Positions 23,572 to 31,244 of a stretch of 64,000 nt of DNA are shown here, piece after piece. The translations under genes were made by a program, and so were the position numbers. The DNA lies in IMG/VR virus record IMGVR_UViG_3300033149_001989, positions 62,001 to 126,000 of that record, one strand, 5' to 3'. Position 1 is the stretch's first letter. Every line of letters starts with the position of its first letter. The notes beneath the pieces were generated by a model, which had not been told where the DNA came from, searched no databases, and saw nothing but the letters and a program-made list of their open reading frames with translations. Source of the DNA: a virus.

Positions 23572-24937
23572 AAAATACTTACTAAAGGAGCTAACTAGAA
23601 AGTTCAATGAGAAAGGCTTTAACCTGTACTTAGTAGGTGGTTTTGTTAGAGACACTATTATGGGTAGAGAAACACACGATATAGATATGACTACAGATGC
23701 TCTCCCCCAAGATACTAAAGAAATTCTTGAAGAGCTTGGTAGTATTTATACAGTAGGTAAAGAGTTTGGAACTATTGGATTAAACTTGGATGGACAAACA
23801 ATAGAAGTAACTACTTTTAGAAAAGAGGTCTATCCTACAGAAAGTAGAAAACCTATTGTTGAGTGGGGGACTTCTTTGGTTGATGACTTAGCAAGACGTG
23901 ACTTTACTATTAACAGTATAGCCAGAAACGAACTCACGGGCGAAATAATTGACCCTTTTGGTGGAATAGAGGATATAAGGAAGAAAGTTGTTAGAGTGGT
24001 CGGTAGCAACGATAGATTTAACGAAGACCCGTTAAGGATGCTTCGTGCAATTCGTCTTGCCTGTGAACTTAATTTCAAACTACACATCAATATTTCTCAC
24101 CCAGAAAGAATCAAGATAGTATCAAAAGAGAGAGTTCGTGATGAGCTAGTTAAGATACTACTTTCAAGAAAACCAACATTTGGTATTAGAAAGTTGTGCA
24201 AGATTGGTTTGATGCAATATATTATACCAGAATTTGTGGAACTAAAGAATGTGGCACAAGGTAAAAATCATATTAAAGATGCCTTCGAGCACTCCTTGCT
24301 GGTTCTTTACAAGGGTTCTCACATAGACCATAACGAGAGAAATCTTGCATTTCGTCTTGCCTGCTTACTACATGATATTGGTAAATCAGATACTAAGATA
24401 ATTGATGATGATGGTGTACACTTTTATGGTCACCACTCAGTTGGTGCCAGAAAAGTAAGAAAAATACTATGCAGGTTGCATTTCGACAGTAATATTGTTG
24501 AAGACGTTGCTATGCTAGTAAAGTATCATATGACACCAATTATGCTTCAAAGAGAAATAGTCAAGGGCAAGATAAAGAAGAGAATAATTATGAGGCTTGT
24601 CCGTAGGGTCGGGGTAAGTAATATTTATCTCCTGCTTGACCTTGTAAAATGCGATATACGCTCTTCGAAGAATCCAAGATATAAATTTGTGACTATCCTT
24701 ACTAGGTTGGTAAACGAATGTATGGCAGAGAAACCAGAAACTCTAGTCTCTCCAATAGATGGTCACGAGATTATGAAAGAATTTAATCTTAAACCAGGTG
24801 TATTCATAGGTGAAGTTAAGAACTATCTCACTAATTTAGTAATAGATGGTAAGTTAAAGAAGGGGGATAGAGAAGGTGCCTATGCCGAGGCTAGGAGATA
24901 CATCTACAACAAAAGACGAAAAGTTGGAGTTGCTTAA
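23543..24937 (+). CDS. cca: CCA-adding tRNA nucleotidyltransferase
   Basis: 464 aa, full class II length. Nucleotidyltransferase head: LVGGFVRD near 30-37, DIDMTTDA near 46-53 (two metal-binding Asp), TTFRKE near 90-95. Then RRDFTINS at 118-125 and EDPLRMLR at 161-168, as in the nucleotide-selecting neck. An HD domain (LLHDIGK, His/Asp at 277-278) follows. Adds or repairs the 3' CCA of tRNAs. Eleven of the 27 complete tRNA genes in this window lack an encoded CCA, giving it direct substrates. Poly(A) polymerase activity cannot be excluded from sequence. Confidence 0.93.
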   Translation: MSLKIQEWNKKYLLKELTRKFNEKGFNLYLVGGFVRDTIMGRETHDIDMTTDALPQDTKEILEELGSIYTVGKEFGTIGLNLDGQTIEVTTFRKEVYPTESRKPIVEWGTSLVDDLARRDFTINSIARNELTGEIIDPFGGIEDIRKKVVRVVGSNDRFNEDPLRMLRAIRLACELNFKLHINISHPERIKIVSKERVRDELVKILLSRKPTFGIRKLCKIGLMQYIIPEFVELKNVAQGKNHIKDAFEHSLLVLYKGSHIDHNERNLAFRLACLLHDIGKSDTKIIDDDGVHFYGHHSVGARKVRKILCRLHFDSNIVEDVAMLVKYHMTPIMLQREIVKGKIKKRIIMRLVRRVGVSNIYLLLDLVKCDIRSSKNPRYKFVTILTRLVNECMAEKPETLVSPIDGHEIMKEFNLKPGVFIGEVKNYLTNLVIDGKLKKGDREGAYAEARRYIYNKRRKVGVA

Positions 24938-25094
24938 AGCCAACTTTGAAATACTCGTCAAAGCAATCTTAGACAGTGGTCTTGATTTATTAAATGCAGT
25001 ACGTTGTGCCAAATCTGCTAAAGAATTAAACGAGTCTGTTGACAAGTTTAAGGAGATGTTACGTGAGCAGGAAAAGAGATTTAGTACCCGCTAA
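24882..25094 (+). CDS. Small helical hypothetical protein
   Basis: 70 aa from ATG 24882, overlapping the end of the CCA enzyme by 56 bases. Charged amphipathic helices (EKLELLKANFEILVKAILD, KELNESVDKFKEML). Probably oligomeric; unknown. Confidence 0.5.
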   Translation: MPRLGDTSTTKDEKLELLKANFEILVKAILDSGLDLLNAVRCAKSAKELNESVDKFKEMLREQEKRFSTR

Positions 25095-25176
25095 AAAGAA
25101 ACCAAAACCTATAAAAATAGGAAAACCAAAACCAGTTTCAAAGGAGGAGAGGAAAGAACCTGGTGCAGATATTTGA
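25063..25176 (+). CDS. 37-aa Lys/Pro-rich peptide
   Basis: GTG 25063 with AAGGAGA 7 bases upstream; sequence is Lys-Pro repeats (KKKPKPIKIGKPKP). Both ends overlap neighbours. A basic tail-like peptide, perhaps nucleic-acid-binding. Confidence 0.4.
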   Translation: MSRKRDLVPAKKKPKPIKIGKPKPVSKEERKEPGADI

Positions 25177-25585
25177 TTGTAATAACTGCCAGTATAGATT
25201 TAAATGTTTTACTAGCAAATATAGACCAAAAGTTGTAACACTAAATTGGAAAATATCTTTTAGGTGTGCAGATTGTAAACACGCTTATTTTAATGGTATA
25301 GTTACTGGTAGTTATAGTTGGGACGCTGGTCATGTTGGGTTGTGCCGATTAAGAAATATGATAGTTCACAAGAATTCTTGTGCTTGTGACATCTTCTACA
25401 CAGACAGTAAAGATATTTCACGTCACACTGCTGGCAGGGAAAGGTCAATAAAGCAAGCACAAAAGGAGCTTAAGTCAGTATTAAATAGAAAGCACACCAG
25501 AACTAAATTACCAAAATATTGTCTAAATACTGAGGGAATTCCAAGGTCTCTACTAGAATATTTAAGTAGTGATGATGATTTGTGA
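25163..25585 (+). CDS. CRFC-box protein, tandem paralogue A
   Basis: 140 aa, GTG start. CNNCQYRFKCFT at 6-17, then a second Cys module: CADC near 35, CRLRNMIVHKNSCAC near 60-74, and a basic C-terminus. The spacing and the H-x-x-S-C core repeat in the next gene, so the two are tandem duplicates. The second module looks like a zinc finger around a 'xxRCxxC...GxC...N-V-H' pattern. Confidence 0.75.
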   Translation: MQIFDCNNCQYRFKCFTSKYRPKVVTLNWKISFRCADCKHAYFNGIVTGSYSWDAGHVGLCRLRNMIVHKNSCACDIFYTDSKDISRHTAGRERSIKQAQKELKSVLNRKHTRTKLPKYCLNTEGIPRSLLEYLSSDDDL

Positions 25586-25937
25586 TAATTGTAAGTATCG
25601 TTATAAATGTTATACTGTACCTGATAAGAGTAGACCGCAGATAGTAAACGGTGTAAGATGGCAACCAGCACTTAGGTGTGGTATGTGCAGTTACGGTGAA
25701 TTTAAAAAGAAGAAAAAGAGAGGGGCATGGGGTTGGTTTACAGTTCTTGACCCAGTTGGTAAGTGTACACTCCACAACTATGTAGTACATCAATATTCTG
25801 CTAGTTGTAATGACTTTGTTGGAAAAACATCAATAAGACAGGACAAGGTTAAAAAAGGTTTAATGCAAGCTCTTAAAAAACGAAAAAATAGATTCAGATT
25901 ACCTACTTATTGTGTGGACGACAATGAACATAAATAA
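25569..25937 (+). CDS. CRFC-box protein, tandem paralogue B
   Basis: 122 aa. CDNCKYRYKCYT at 5-16; RCGMC near 36, GKCTLHNYVVHQYSASCNDF near 62-81. Aligns along its length with the 25163 product. Start at one of three consecutive codons (GTG/ATG/ATG, 25569-25577). Overlaps both neighbours. Confidence 0.75.
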   Translation: MMMICDNCKYRYKCYTVPDKSRPQIVNGVRWQPALRCGMCSYGEFKKKKKRGAWGWFTVLDPVGKCTLHNYVVHQYSASCNDFVGKTSIRQDKVKKGLMQALKKRKNRFRLPTYCVDDNEHK

Positions 25938-26449
25938 AATAATAAGAGAACATTGTTATTTGCAAGGGGAATTTCACTTATCCAGCGGTGGTTGGGACAC
26001 AAATTATATTGATTTGTGGCAAATTTTAACAAGAAAATTTTATGTTAAGCAAATAGCAGAACTCATTATCAAAAAACCTGTATGCTCCCATACGATACAG
26101 TGGGTGGTTGCGAATTAGCTGCTATGCCGATAGCAGATGCTATTATGTTTTCGAGTACCACAGTCAATCGGACACTCTTAGTGAGAAAGAAAATGAAGGG
26201 GCACGGAACAAACAGAATGATTGAGGAGAAATTATCCCAAAATCGTGCGTCCTTGTGGTTGAAGATGTAGCCAGCACAGGACAAAGTGCGGCACACGCAA
26301 TTCAGGTTTTTCGAGATAGTGGTTTGTCTGTGATTGGTGCAATTACTATTGTTGATAGAGAAGAAGGTGCTAGAGAGTTTCTTTTAAACAGGTTTGGGAT
26401 TGAACTTATGTCATTAACAACATTAAAGGCAATAAAGAATGTAAATAAA
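25924..26449 (+). pseudogene. pyrE: Orotate phosphoribosyltransferase-like gene with two frameshifts
   Basis: Frame 1 from ATG 25924 gives FHLSSGG and a helical start. Frame 2 continues from about 26080 with DTVGGCELAAMPIADA and VRKKMKGHGTNRMIE. Frame 3 continues from about 26225 with VLVVEDVASTGQSA (PRPP loop) and IVDREEGAREFL, to 26449. These are consecutive parts of an OPRT-type enzyme. Each junction equals one missing base, next to an A6 run and a GG pair. Either inactivated or miscalled. If intact it would make OMP for pyrimidine synthesis. Confidence 0.75.
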
Positions 26450-26472
26450 TAAATAACATTTAGGCAAAATAA

Positions 26473-26500
26473 AAACCCAGAGAAATCTGGGTTTCTTTTT
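26473..26500. terminator. Bidirectional intrinsic terminator at the convergent junction
   Basis: Stem AAACCCAG / CTGGGTTT with a 6-base loop, followed by CTTTTT on the + strand; on the - strand the same stem is followed by TTATTTT. It lies between the last rightward gene and the last leftward gene. Confidence 0.9.
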
Positions 26501-26508
26501 ATGCCATT

Positions 26509-26898
26509 TTATAAAGCAGAACTTAGTATTAAAATTACTTCTTCCTTTTCAACATCATTAAGAGGACGACATTCAATTCCTCTACAATGGGATATTACAT
26601 CTTCTTCTGGTTGCAATTCATAATGTCCCGTTACAACACCATCACAATAAAACCTAAGATGTATTTGATAATCAGCATCCAATACCTTTCTTGTAGTAAA
26701 TACTTGTTTGCGATAGGTTGTAGACATATAGTTATATTGATGACAATTTCTAGCCAACGTATCGTATAGAGGTTTAATATCAACGGGTATTGGTATATGA
26801 CAAATATAAAAATCCTCCCTTCTCTCTTGGAGCCCACAAAAAAATATTCTAAACTGTCTTGTAAATCTAACAAGATTATATAAATAATTCATAGCCAC
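26509..26898 (-). CDS. Hypothetical phage protein
   Basis: 129 aa, start ATG 26898 or 26892. Aromatic and Arg/Tyr-rich, mixed alpha/beta; no recognised motif. Last gene of the leftward unit, between RNase P RNA and the terminator. Confidence 0.55.
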   Translation of the reverse strand: MAMNYLYNLVRFTRQFRIFFCGLQERREDFYICHIPIPVDIKPLYDTLARNCHQYNYMSTTYRKQVFTTRKVLDADYQIHLRFYCDGVVTGHYELQPEEDVISHCRGIECRPLNDVEKEEVILILSSAL

Positions 26899-26976
26899 TA
26901 TTCAATCACCCGAACCCCAGTCTATTATAATTTCTACTACAAATTAAGACCCTTTTTGCAGTATCTAATTAAAAAG

Positions 26977-27356
26977 AATTGCAAGCAAGCCCGTAAGCGG
27001 GATTCTGTTTTATGTGAACATTTATCTTGGTTCAATGTTACCATTAAACTCTTTGCCACCCACCCGAAAGCTAGCCGAGCACATCATTGCTTTCTGCTTG
27101 GTGTTGCACCAGATGGAGTTTACCTCTCCTACTTACCTTAAACAAGTCTTGTTAGAACTATTTTTGGTCGTAAGTTTTTATAGTCCCACACACGTCACCC
27201 TGCCCAGTTATCCGTTTACACATAAACTTCGTGGTAGAGATAAGTAGGAGTTTAGCACTTGTCGTCAGGTTACCCTGCCAGGGTGTTACCCTGCATCCTG
27301 CTCGGTGGTGTCCCGACTTTCCTCCCCGTAGGGCGTCCACTCAGCTTGCTCACAAT
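26977..27356 (-). ncRNA. rnpB: Bacterial-type RNase P RNA
   Basis: On the - strand, GGGGAGGAAAGTC near 27325 is followed by GCAGGATGCAGGGTAAC, CAGGGTAACCTGACGAC and AAGTGC: the CR-I/P4 and P10/11 core of bacterial RNase P RNA in the canonical order and spacing. Further on come GGTAAACTCCA (near 27115) and GCAACACCAAG. The 3' end has ACAGAATCCCGCTTA, the CR-V/P4 3' strand. The ends pair as P1 (ATTGTGAGCAAGC with GCTTGCTTGCAAT). About 380 nt. Processes tRNA 5' ends; lies directly downstream of the tRNA array on the same strand. No RNase P protein gene is seen in the window. Confidence 0.97.
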
Positions 27357-27582
27357 CTCTTTTGTATACTGTCCTCCCGTAATTTATCCGATTCCAGATT
27401 CTTTCAAATCCAAAATGTAACCCGAAACAAATACCCTCAACAACAAGGGCTAACCCCAAAGCAATTTTAAGGTCAGGAATAAAGAAGGAAAATATAAGAG
27501 TATCTATTGCTATTTCAATTGCTCTAAACGAAATCGCTTTTGCTAGTGACCGCTTCTTTGTTTCGTGTACTTTTAATTCCAA
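27286..27582 (-). CDS. DUF2061-type small membrane protein
   Basis: 98 aa. 'KRSLAKAISFRAIEIAIDTLI' and 'LKIALGLALVVEG...FERIWNRI' are the two membrane helices and the ERIWNRI end of DUF2061. Family members normally stop soon after that motif; here 30 extra residues are read through the 5' part of the RNase P RNA gene, so the C-terminus overlaps rnpB by about 70 bases. A lost stop codon or a frameshift near 27380 is likely. Confidence 0.7.
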   Translation of the reverse strand: MELKVHETKKRSLAKAISFRAIEIAIDTLIFSFFIPDLKIALGLALVVEGICFGLHFGFERIWNRINYGRTVYKRDCEQAEWTPYGEESRDTTEQDAG

Positions 27583-27594
27583 TTATTTTCCTTT

Positions 27595-27682
27595 TGGCGG
27601 AGGGGGAGGGATTCGAACCCTCGGTGGTTTGACCCACGTCAGTTTTCAAGACTGCTCCTTTAATCCGCTCAGGCACCCCTCC
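27595..27682 (-). tRNA. tRNA-Ser(UGA)
   Basis: Acceptor GGAGGGG/CCCCTCC, anticodon loop CTTGAAA, long variable arm (GTGGGTCAAACCAC), T-loop TTCGAAT, encoded GCCA end. 88 nt. Confidence 0.95.
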
Positions 27683-27761
27683 TATAGTAATATCCCAACC
27701 TGTACTCTTTGTCATAACTTTTATTGGACAACTCTCCGATATTTACCTATCCTATTTTTTA

Positions 27762-28445
27762 TCACAGTAAACTTCTTATAACTTTTTTAGTATCTGTAAC
27801 ACTATCTACCTTAATACACTTTACTCCAACTTCTTTAACCGCAAAATCATTACCGATAAATAAAATTTCCTTCTTTTTGAAGCCCTGCTCCATAATTTTT
27901 GAAATAGCGAATGCTTTATTAATACCCTTCTTAGTAATATCTATTGAAGTTGTTCCACCTATTTTTATCTCTAGACCAACAAGTAAAGCCTCAAGTCTCG
28001 CACACATTATTTTACGTTTTGAGGCATCCGCATCCCATTTACTTTTTAATTCAAGTGGTGCATTCCGACCTAACGCTGAGAACGTTATTTGTGTTCCTCT
28101 ATCCTCTATAATATCCCCGTAAGAATTCCCCCAAGAAATATCAATACCAACTGAGGCTGTTTCTAACGCTCTATAGATTTTATTCTTAACATTTTCGTTT
28201 AGGTTATCTTCATAAATACATTTGTAATGCCCATCGTACATCTTAGAACCGTTTGTGGGAAATAGCATCAATTTATCGTGTTCAATAGTTAACTGAGAAA
28301 TAAATTGTTTTATATCACCACCAGAAATAACTGCCACAAAATACTTATCAAGTAATTTATATAACAGTTCTTTCATTTCACTATCAACCAAACATTTACT
28401 TTCGGTTAATGTACCATCAAGGTCAAAAACAATTACTTTCTTCAT
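27762..28445 (-). CDS. HAD-IIB phosphatase (phosphomannomutase-like)
   Basis: 227 aa. Motif I FDLDGTLT at 7-14, motif II-like VISGGD near 39-44, 'GDIIEDRGTQITFSALGRNAP' near 109-129 as in eukaryotic-type phosphomannomutases, KGIN near 174 (motif III Lys), and FIGND near 195. The final acidic motif is short compared with PMM. Could be a sugar-phosphate phosphatase or mutase; the start follows tRNA-Gln by two bases. Confidence 0.8.
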   Translation of the reverse strand: MKKVIVFDLDGTLTESKCLVDSEMKELLYKLLDKYFVAVISGGDIKQFISQLTIEHDKLMLFPTNGSKMYDGHYKCIYEDNLNENVKNKIYRALETASVGIDISWGNSYGDIIEDRGTQITFSALGRNAPLELKSKWDADASKRKIMCARLEALLVGLEIKIGGTTSIDITKKGINKAFAISKIMEQGFKKKEILFIGNDFAVKEVGVKCIKVDSVTDTKKVIRSLL

Positions 28446-28446
28446 G

Positions 28447-28519
28447 CTGCCGAGGGTGGACTCGAACCACCAATTACAGGTTCAAAGCCTGCTGTCCTTA
28501 CCAATTAGACTACTCGGCA
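28447..28519 (-). tRNA. tRNA-Gln(UUG)
   Basis: Acceptor TGCCGAG/CTCGGCA, anticodon loop CTTTGAA, T-loop TTCGAGT. No encoded CCA (GCA follows). Confidence 0.93.
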
Positions 28520-28791
28520 TTTGTTAAGCACATAAATTTATGTTCGCAATACTTACATTTTTGTACTAGTTGTTTTGTTCTTACTTTATTTTCCCAACAT
28601 TCCCAACAAGGACGTAATTGCCTTGAATAGTTTGCATTGTGATATTTATTTGGACATAAATGGTGAACCTCATTACTAAATCCATATTTTACATCCCACT
28701 TAAAGAATTCTCTGCAAGTTAAACAGAATCCATACTTAGGATTAAAATCTTTCCATCGAGGCTGTTTCCAATTTGTTATTAAGTCATCCAT
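28510..28791 (-). CDS. HNH-like zinc protein with CRFC box
   Basis: 93 aa from ATG 28791 (upstream in-frame codons lie in a tRNA). FCLTCREFF near 23-31, then NEVHHLCPNKYHN near 41-53 and PCWECW near 62-67 give two Cys pairs around a His-His segment, as in HNH nucleases. CKYCEHKFMCLT ends the protein. Its stop codon lies inside tRNA-Gln (10-base overlap). Confidence 0.72.
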   Translation of the reverse strand: MDDLITNWKQPRWKDFNPKYGFCLTCREFFKWDVKYGFSNEVHHLCPNKYHNANYSRQLRPCWECWENKVRTKQLVQKCKYCEHKFMCLTNAE

Positions 28792-28792
28792 T

Positions 28793-28876
28793 GAGCCGCC
28801 AGCAGGACTCGAACCCGCAATGAGTTTCCTCAGCATTTTACAAGAATGCTGCACTACCAATTGTGCGATGGCGGCT
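28793..28876 (-). tRNA. tRNA-Thr(UGU) with a long variable arm
   Basis: Acceptor AGCCGCC/GGCGGCT, anticodon stem-loop GCATT-CTTGTAA-AATGC, T-loop TTCGAGT. Variable region of 14 nt folding TGAG-GAAA-CTCA, unexpected for Thr. No CCA. Confidence 0.85.
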
Positions 28877-28984
28877 AATAACTTTTACCTCGACGTATCT
28901 TTGACACCGATAGTTTTTCCGCCTTCTCTATTTTTGGATTTATATGATACACAATCAAATGGTTCAAGCAATATCATTTCATTT

Positions 28985-29060
28985 TGGTGGGGGTAGGGGG
29001 ATTCGAACCCCCACTGACAGATTGAAGGTCTGTCATCCTAGCCTTTTAGATTATACCCCC
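28985..29060 (-). tRNA. tRNA-Glu(UUC) with C33
   Basis: Acceptor GGGGGTA/TACCCCC, anticodon arm ACAGA-CCTTCAA-TCTGT, so position 33 is C rather than U. Encoded ACCA. Confidence 0.9.
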
Positions 29061-29237
29061 ATTTTTCTCAAACCATTTTTTAAGTTCTTTGACATTACCT
29101 GCTAAACTATTTAGATACTTTACTACATTACCAAGTTCAGTAATTGCTTCATTCAAATGTTTTTCACAGTCCTTTGTTCTCTCTTTCCCCAACTCCAAAT
29201 TCATTTGTTCTAACGTAATATCATCAAATTCACCCAT
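29046..29237 (-). CDS. Small acidic coiled-coil protein
   Basis: 63 aa from ATG 29237 (GAGG six bases upstream; codons further upstream lie in a tRNA-like gene). Heptad pattern LEQMNLELGKERTKDCEKH. Stop TAA is inside tRNA-Glu. Unknown. Confidence 0.55.
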   Translation of the reverse strand: MGEFDDITLEQMNLELGKERTKDCEKHLNEAITELGNVVKYLNSLAGNVKELKKWFEKNGGII

Positions 29238-29262
29238 TTCAACCTCAACGCAAGTTACTATC

Positions 29263-29323
29263 TGGTCTGGGTGGTTGAATTCGAACCAACGACCTCCTGG
29301 CTCTGTCACTAACGTACACCCAG
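29263..29323 (-). tRNA. Truncated tRNA lacking the anticodon loop
   Basis: 61 nt. Acceptor CTGGGTG/CACCCAG, D-arm-like TACGTTAGTGACAGAGC, then CAGGA and directly a variable loop and T-arm TTGG-TTCGAAT-TCAA with ACCA end. The anticodon loop and 3' half of its stem (about 12 nt) are missing, so it cannot decode. Confidence 0.7.
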
Positions 29324-29324
29324 A

Positions 29325-29400
29325 TGGTCAGGGTGGGAGAATTTGAATCTCCTCTAAATGCTCCCAAAGCACTTGTGCTACCGTTAAACACTACACCCTG
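29325..29400 (-). tRNA. tRNA-Pro(UGG)
   Basis: Acceptor CAGGGTG/CACCCTG, anticodon arm AGTGC-TTTGGGA-GCATT, encoded ACCA. Separated from the truncated tRNA by one base. Confidence 0.93.
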
Positions 29401-29434
29401 TACATTCCGATTACCTAACACATATTCCTCTTCT

Positions 29435-30034
29435 TTAATAATCAATTACTATTGGTTTGTTAACCAAATGATAACATTCATTGACCACCGAAGCGTTTAT
29501 AAATCTAGTTTCACGATTATACTTCTCTCCATACGCTTCGTGAATATGACCAAAAACGTGAAATTGCGGTTTAATTTCCCTTACCTTGTCCAATAATGAT
29601 TGCGAACCAGCACAAACGTTCCCAATTGTTCTATCCAAGAATCCCCTTGGTGGCGAGTGAGTTATCAAAATATCCGTTCCTCTTGGTATCTGTTCCCACA
29701 TCTTTGCAAGTTCTTTTTCACCAGTCATAAAAGCCCAAGCACCAAATTTAGGGCTAAACGGGGAAGCCCAAACCTTTATTCCTTTAAACTTTAGCGGCTC
29801 GTTTATCAAGGTTATTGCATTCTTTAATTGCCTATCTCTCGTAACAAACCTGAAATCGTGGTTACCTGGTGTAAAGATTATATAATTAAATGGCAACGTT
29901 CCCAACCAAGCATCAAACATATCAACTTCCTCATCATTGCCCATCATGGTGGCATCACCAGCGTGGATTAAAACATCACCTTCTGGTAACTCTGGTGTTA
30001 ACCCATGTGTATCTGATATAATTACTAATCTCAT
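29435..30034 (-). CDS. Calcineurin-like metallophosphoesterase
   Basis: 199 aa. Metal motifs in order: SDTHG near 7-11, HAGDAT near 24-29, GNHDFR near 57-62, THSPP near 124-128, GHIHEAYG near 161-168. Compact single-domain form resembling MPPED/YfcE-type enzymes that hydrolyse phosphodiesters. Sits among tRNA genes; substrate could be a nucleotide or RNA end. Confidence 0.9.
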   Translation of the reverse strand: MRLVIISDTHGLTPELPEGDVLIHAGDATMMGNDEEVDMFDAWLGTLPFNYIIFTPGNHDFRFVTRDRQLKNAITLINEPLKFKGIKVWASPFSPKFGAWAFMTGEKELAKMWEQIPRGTDILITHSPPRGFLDRTIGNVCAGSQSLLDKVREIKPQFHVFGHIHEAYGEKYNRETRFINASVVNECYHLVNKPIVIDY

Positions 30035-30108
30035 TGGTGGAGGTTACGAGACTCGAACTCGTCTTAATGCCTTGCAAGGGCATTGTTCTCCCGCTGAACT
30101 AAACCCCC
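30035..30108 (-). tRNA. tRNA-Ala(UGC)
   Basis: Acceptor GGGGGTT/AACCTCC, anticodon arm ATGCC-CTTGCAA-GGCAT, encoded ACCA. Confidence 0.94.
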
Positions 30109-30111
30109 TTT

Positions 30112-30206
30112 ATTTAATATCTCTTCCCAAGTCAAACCGAGATTACGCATACACCAATGTACTGCCTTGTGGCAAATACCACATTTGTGCGTCAGTTATA
30201 CTATAA
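30112..30206 (-). pseudogene. Zinc-finger gene remnant
   Basis: A frame reads LTHKCGICHKAVHWCMRNLG and a helical TWEEILN before running into tRNA-Ala. A stop precedes it and no start codon is available. Resembles a small HNH-associated zinc module that has lost its N-terminus. Confidence 0.4.
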
Positions 30207-30214
30207 TCATCCAT

Positions 30215-30306
30215 TGGTGGGAGAGGTAGGACTTGAACCTACAACGTTTACCCTGTGGGTGGGAGTTTTACAGACTCCTGCCTTCACCAATTCGGCTCAC
30301 TCTCCC
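30215..30306 (-). tRNA. tRNA-Tyr(GUA)
   Basis: Acceptor GGGAGAG/CTCTCCC, anticodon loop CTGTAAA, long variable arm as expected for bacterial Tyr, encoded ACCA. 92 nt. Confidence 0.95.
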
Positions 30307-30352
30307 TAATGTTCCCAAATTGAGGTGGTTTAAATTCTTTAGAGCTACCTCT

Positions 30353-30487
30353 CAGGGTTTTCAGCAGACCATCTACCTTCCACAGCGGATACAGCACCAT
30401 GATGATTGCCGTTCACTCAAACTGGTTAGATTTTCCCGCACCTGCCCCTAGCTACGGCTAGTTAGGTGTATCTGCTTACTAACCCTG
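30353..30487 (-). ncRNA. Candidate structured RNA between tRNA-Leu and tRNA-Tyr
   Basis: No ORF. The ends pair: AACCCTG (30481-30487) with CAGGGTT (30353-30359), then TCTGCT (30471-30476) with AGCAGA (30363-30368), giving a 13-bp interrupted closing stem. Inside, CACCT...AGGTG encloses CTAGC-CGTA-GCTAG, and a second pair GGTAGAT/ATCTAACC-like is possible. It abuts the 3' end of tRNA-Leu(UAA), so it would be released by tRNA processing. Not tmRNA (no tRNA-like end) and not recognisable as SRP or 6S. Confidence 0.55.
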
Positions 30488-30562
30488 TGTCGGTGATGAG
30501 ATTCGAACTCACACTGAGTAGATTTTAAGTCTACTACCTCTGCCAAATTGGGTTACACCGAC
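30488..30562 (-). tRNA. tRNA-Leu(UAA) without long variable arm
   Basis: Acceptor GTCGGTG/CACCGAC, anticodon arm GTAGA-CTTAAAA-TCTAC, variable loop only TCAGT (5 nt), T-loop TTCGAAT. No encoded CCA. Confidence 0.9.
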
Positions 30563-30895
30563 TTAATCCAACCAACCTTTCAGGTATCGTGACTTTCTAA
30601 TTGCCAAATCAACTTCTGCAAACTGGTCAATCACATCTAGCATCTGACGTGCTTCTCTAATAGGAATATAACCCCAATGCCTTCGAGGATTACCGCACAC
30701 ACAACAAGAACAGGGAACTCTGGTTTTTCTATAAATTCCTAGAAATCTCTCAATTTCATAATCTGTAAACTTGTACCTTGTACCAGATTGTTTTTTATTT
30801 CTAGGATTAAACCCGTGCCATTTCTTGAAAACTTTGGTGGCTACCTTATTGGCAATGACTAATCTATTTCCACGCACGAAACCTCCGTTGCTCAA
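30563..30895 (-). CDS. Conserved phage zinc protein (CSCxxCGNPRR)
   Basis: 110 aa. 'PCSCCVCGNPRRHWG' near 61-75 is a signature of small phage proteins seen near tRNA clusters; it holds a CxCxxC cluster that could bind zinc. Arg/Lys-rich N-terminus. Ends directly at tRNA-Leu(UAA). Function unknown. Confidence 0.7.
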   Translation of the reverse strand: MSNGGFVRGNRLVIANKVATKVFKKWHGFNPRNKKQSGTRYKFTDYEIERFLGIYRKTRVPCSCCVCGNPRRHWGYIPIREARQMLDVIDQFAEVDLAIRKSRYLKGWLD

Positions 30896-30928
30896 TCTAC
30901 ATATTTATCGCTATCACCTCAGTTGGCT

Positions 30929-31007
30929 TGGCGGGAGTGGAAGGACTTGAACCCTCATTACCTCGTTTTGGAGACGAATATTTTTTATCCAATTAAACTA
31001 CACTCCC
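30929..31007 (-). tRNA. tRNA-Trp(CCA)
   Basis: Acceptor GGGAGTG/CACTCCC, anticodon arm TTCGT-CTCCAAA-ACGAG, encoded GCCA. Confidence 0.93.
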
Positions 31008-31014
31008 TTAATAG

Positions 31015-31088
31015 TACCCAGGGAGAGATTCGAACTCTCAAAATCTCGCTTTTGAGGCGAACACGTCTACCAATTGCGTCACCTGGGC
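31015..31088 (-). tRNA. tRNA-Leu(CAA) without long variable arm
   Basis: Acceptor GCCCAGG/CCTGGGT, Leu-type D-arm (GTGACGCAATTGGTAGACG), anticodon loop CTCAAAA, variable loop ATTTT only. No CCA. The D-arm is typical of class II Leu tRNAs, so the long arm has been lost. Confidence 0.9.
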
Positions 31089-31127
31089 TTATAGGTTTTT
31101 TCGTTCACAATATATGATATAAGACTT

Positions 31128-31214
31128 TTATTTATCGCACAACAGGGTATATGACACCCCACACCTTCTTGCTAATCTAATTTCCTCGGCTTGTTCTTCG
31201 ATATTCTTCTTCAT
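31128..31214 (-). CDS. 28-aa peptide
   Basis: ATG 31214, charged helix (KKNIEEQAEEIRLARRCG) resembling the first helix of an HTH. No good ribosome site; may be a gene remnant. Confidence 0.3.
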   Translation of the reverse strand: MKKNIEEQAEEIRLARRCGVSYTLLCDK

Positions 31215-31244
31215 TATGACAAGGTATAATCACTACCGCATCTG

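Noticed and set aside
29937-30206. Plus-strand ORF across tRNA-Ala
   Set aside because: It runs through the tRNA gene and opposite the phosphoesterase; a shadow.
30307-30487. tmRNA between Tyr and Leu tRNAs
   Set aside because: No tRNA-like acceptor with CCA and T-loop and no resume ORF; structure differs.
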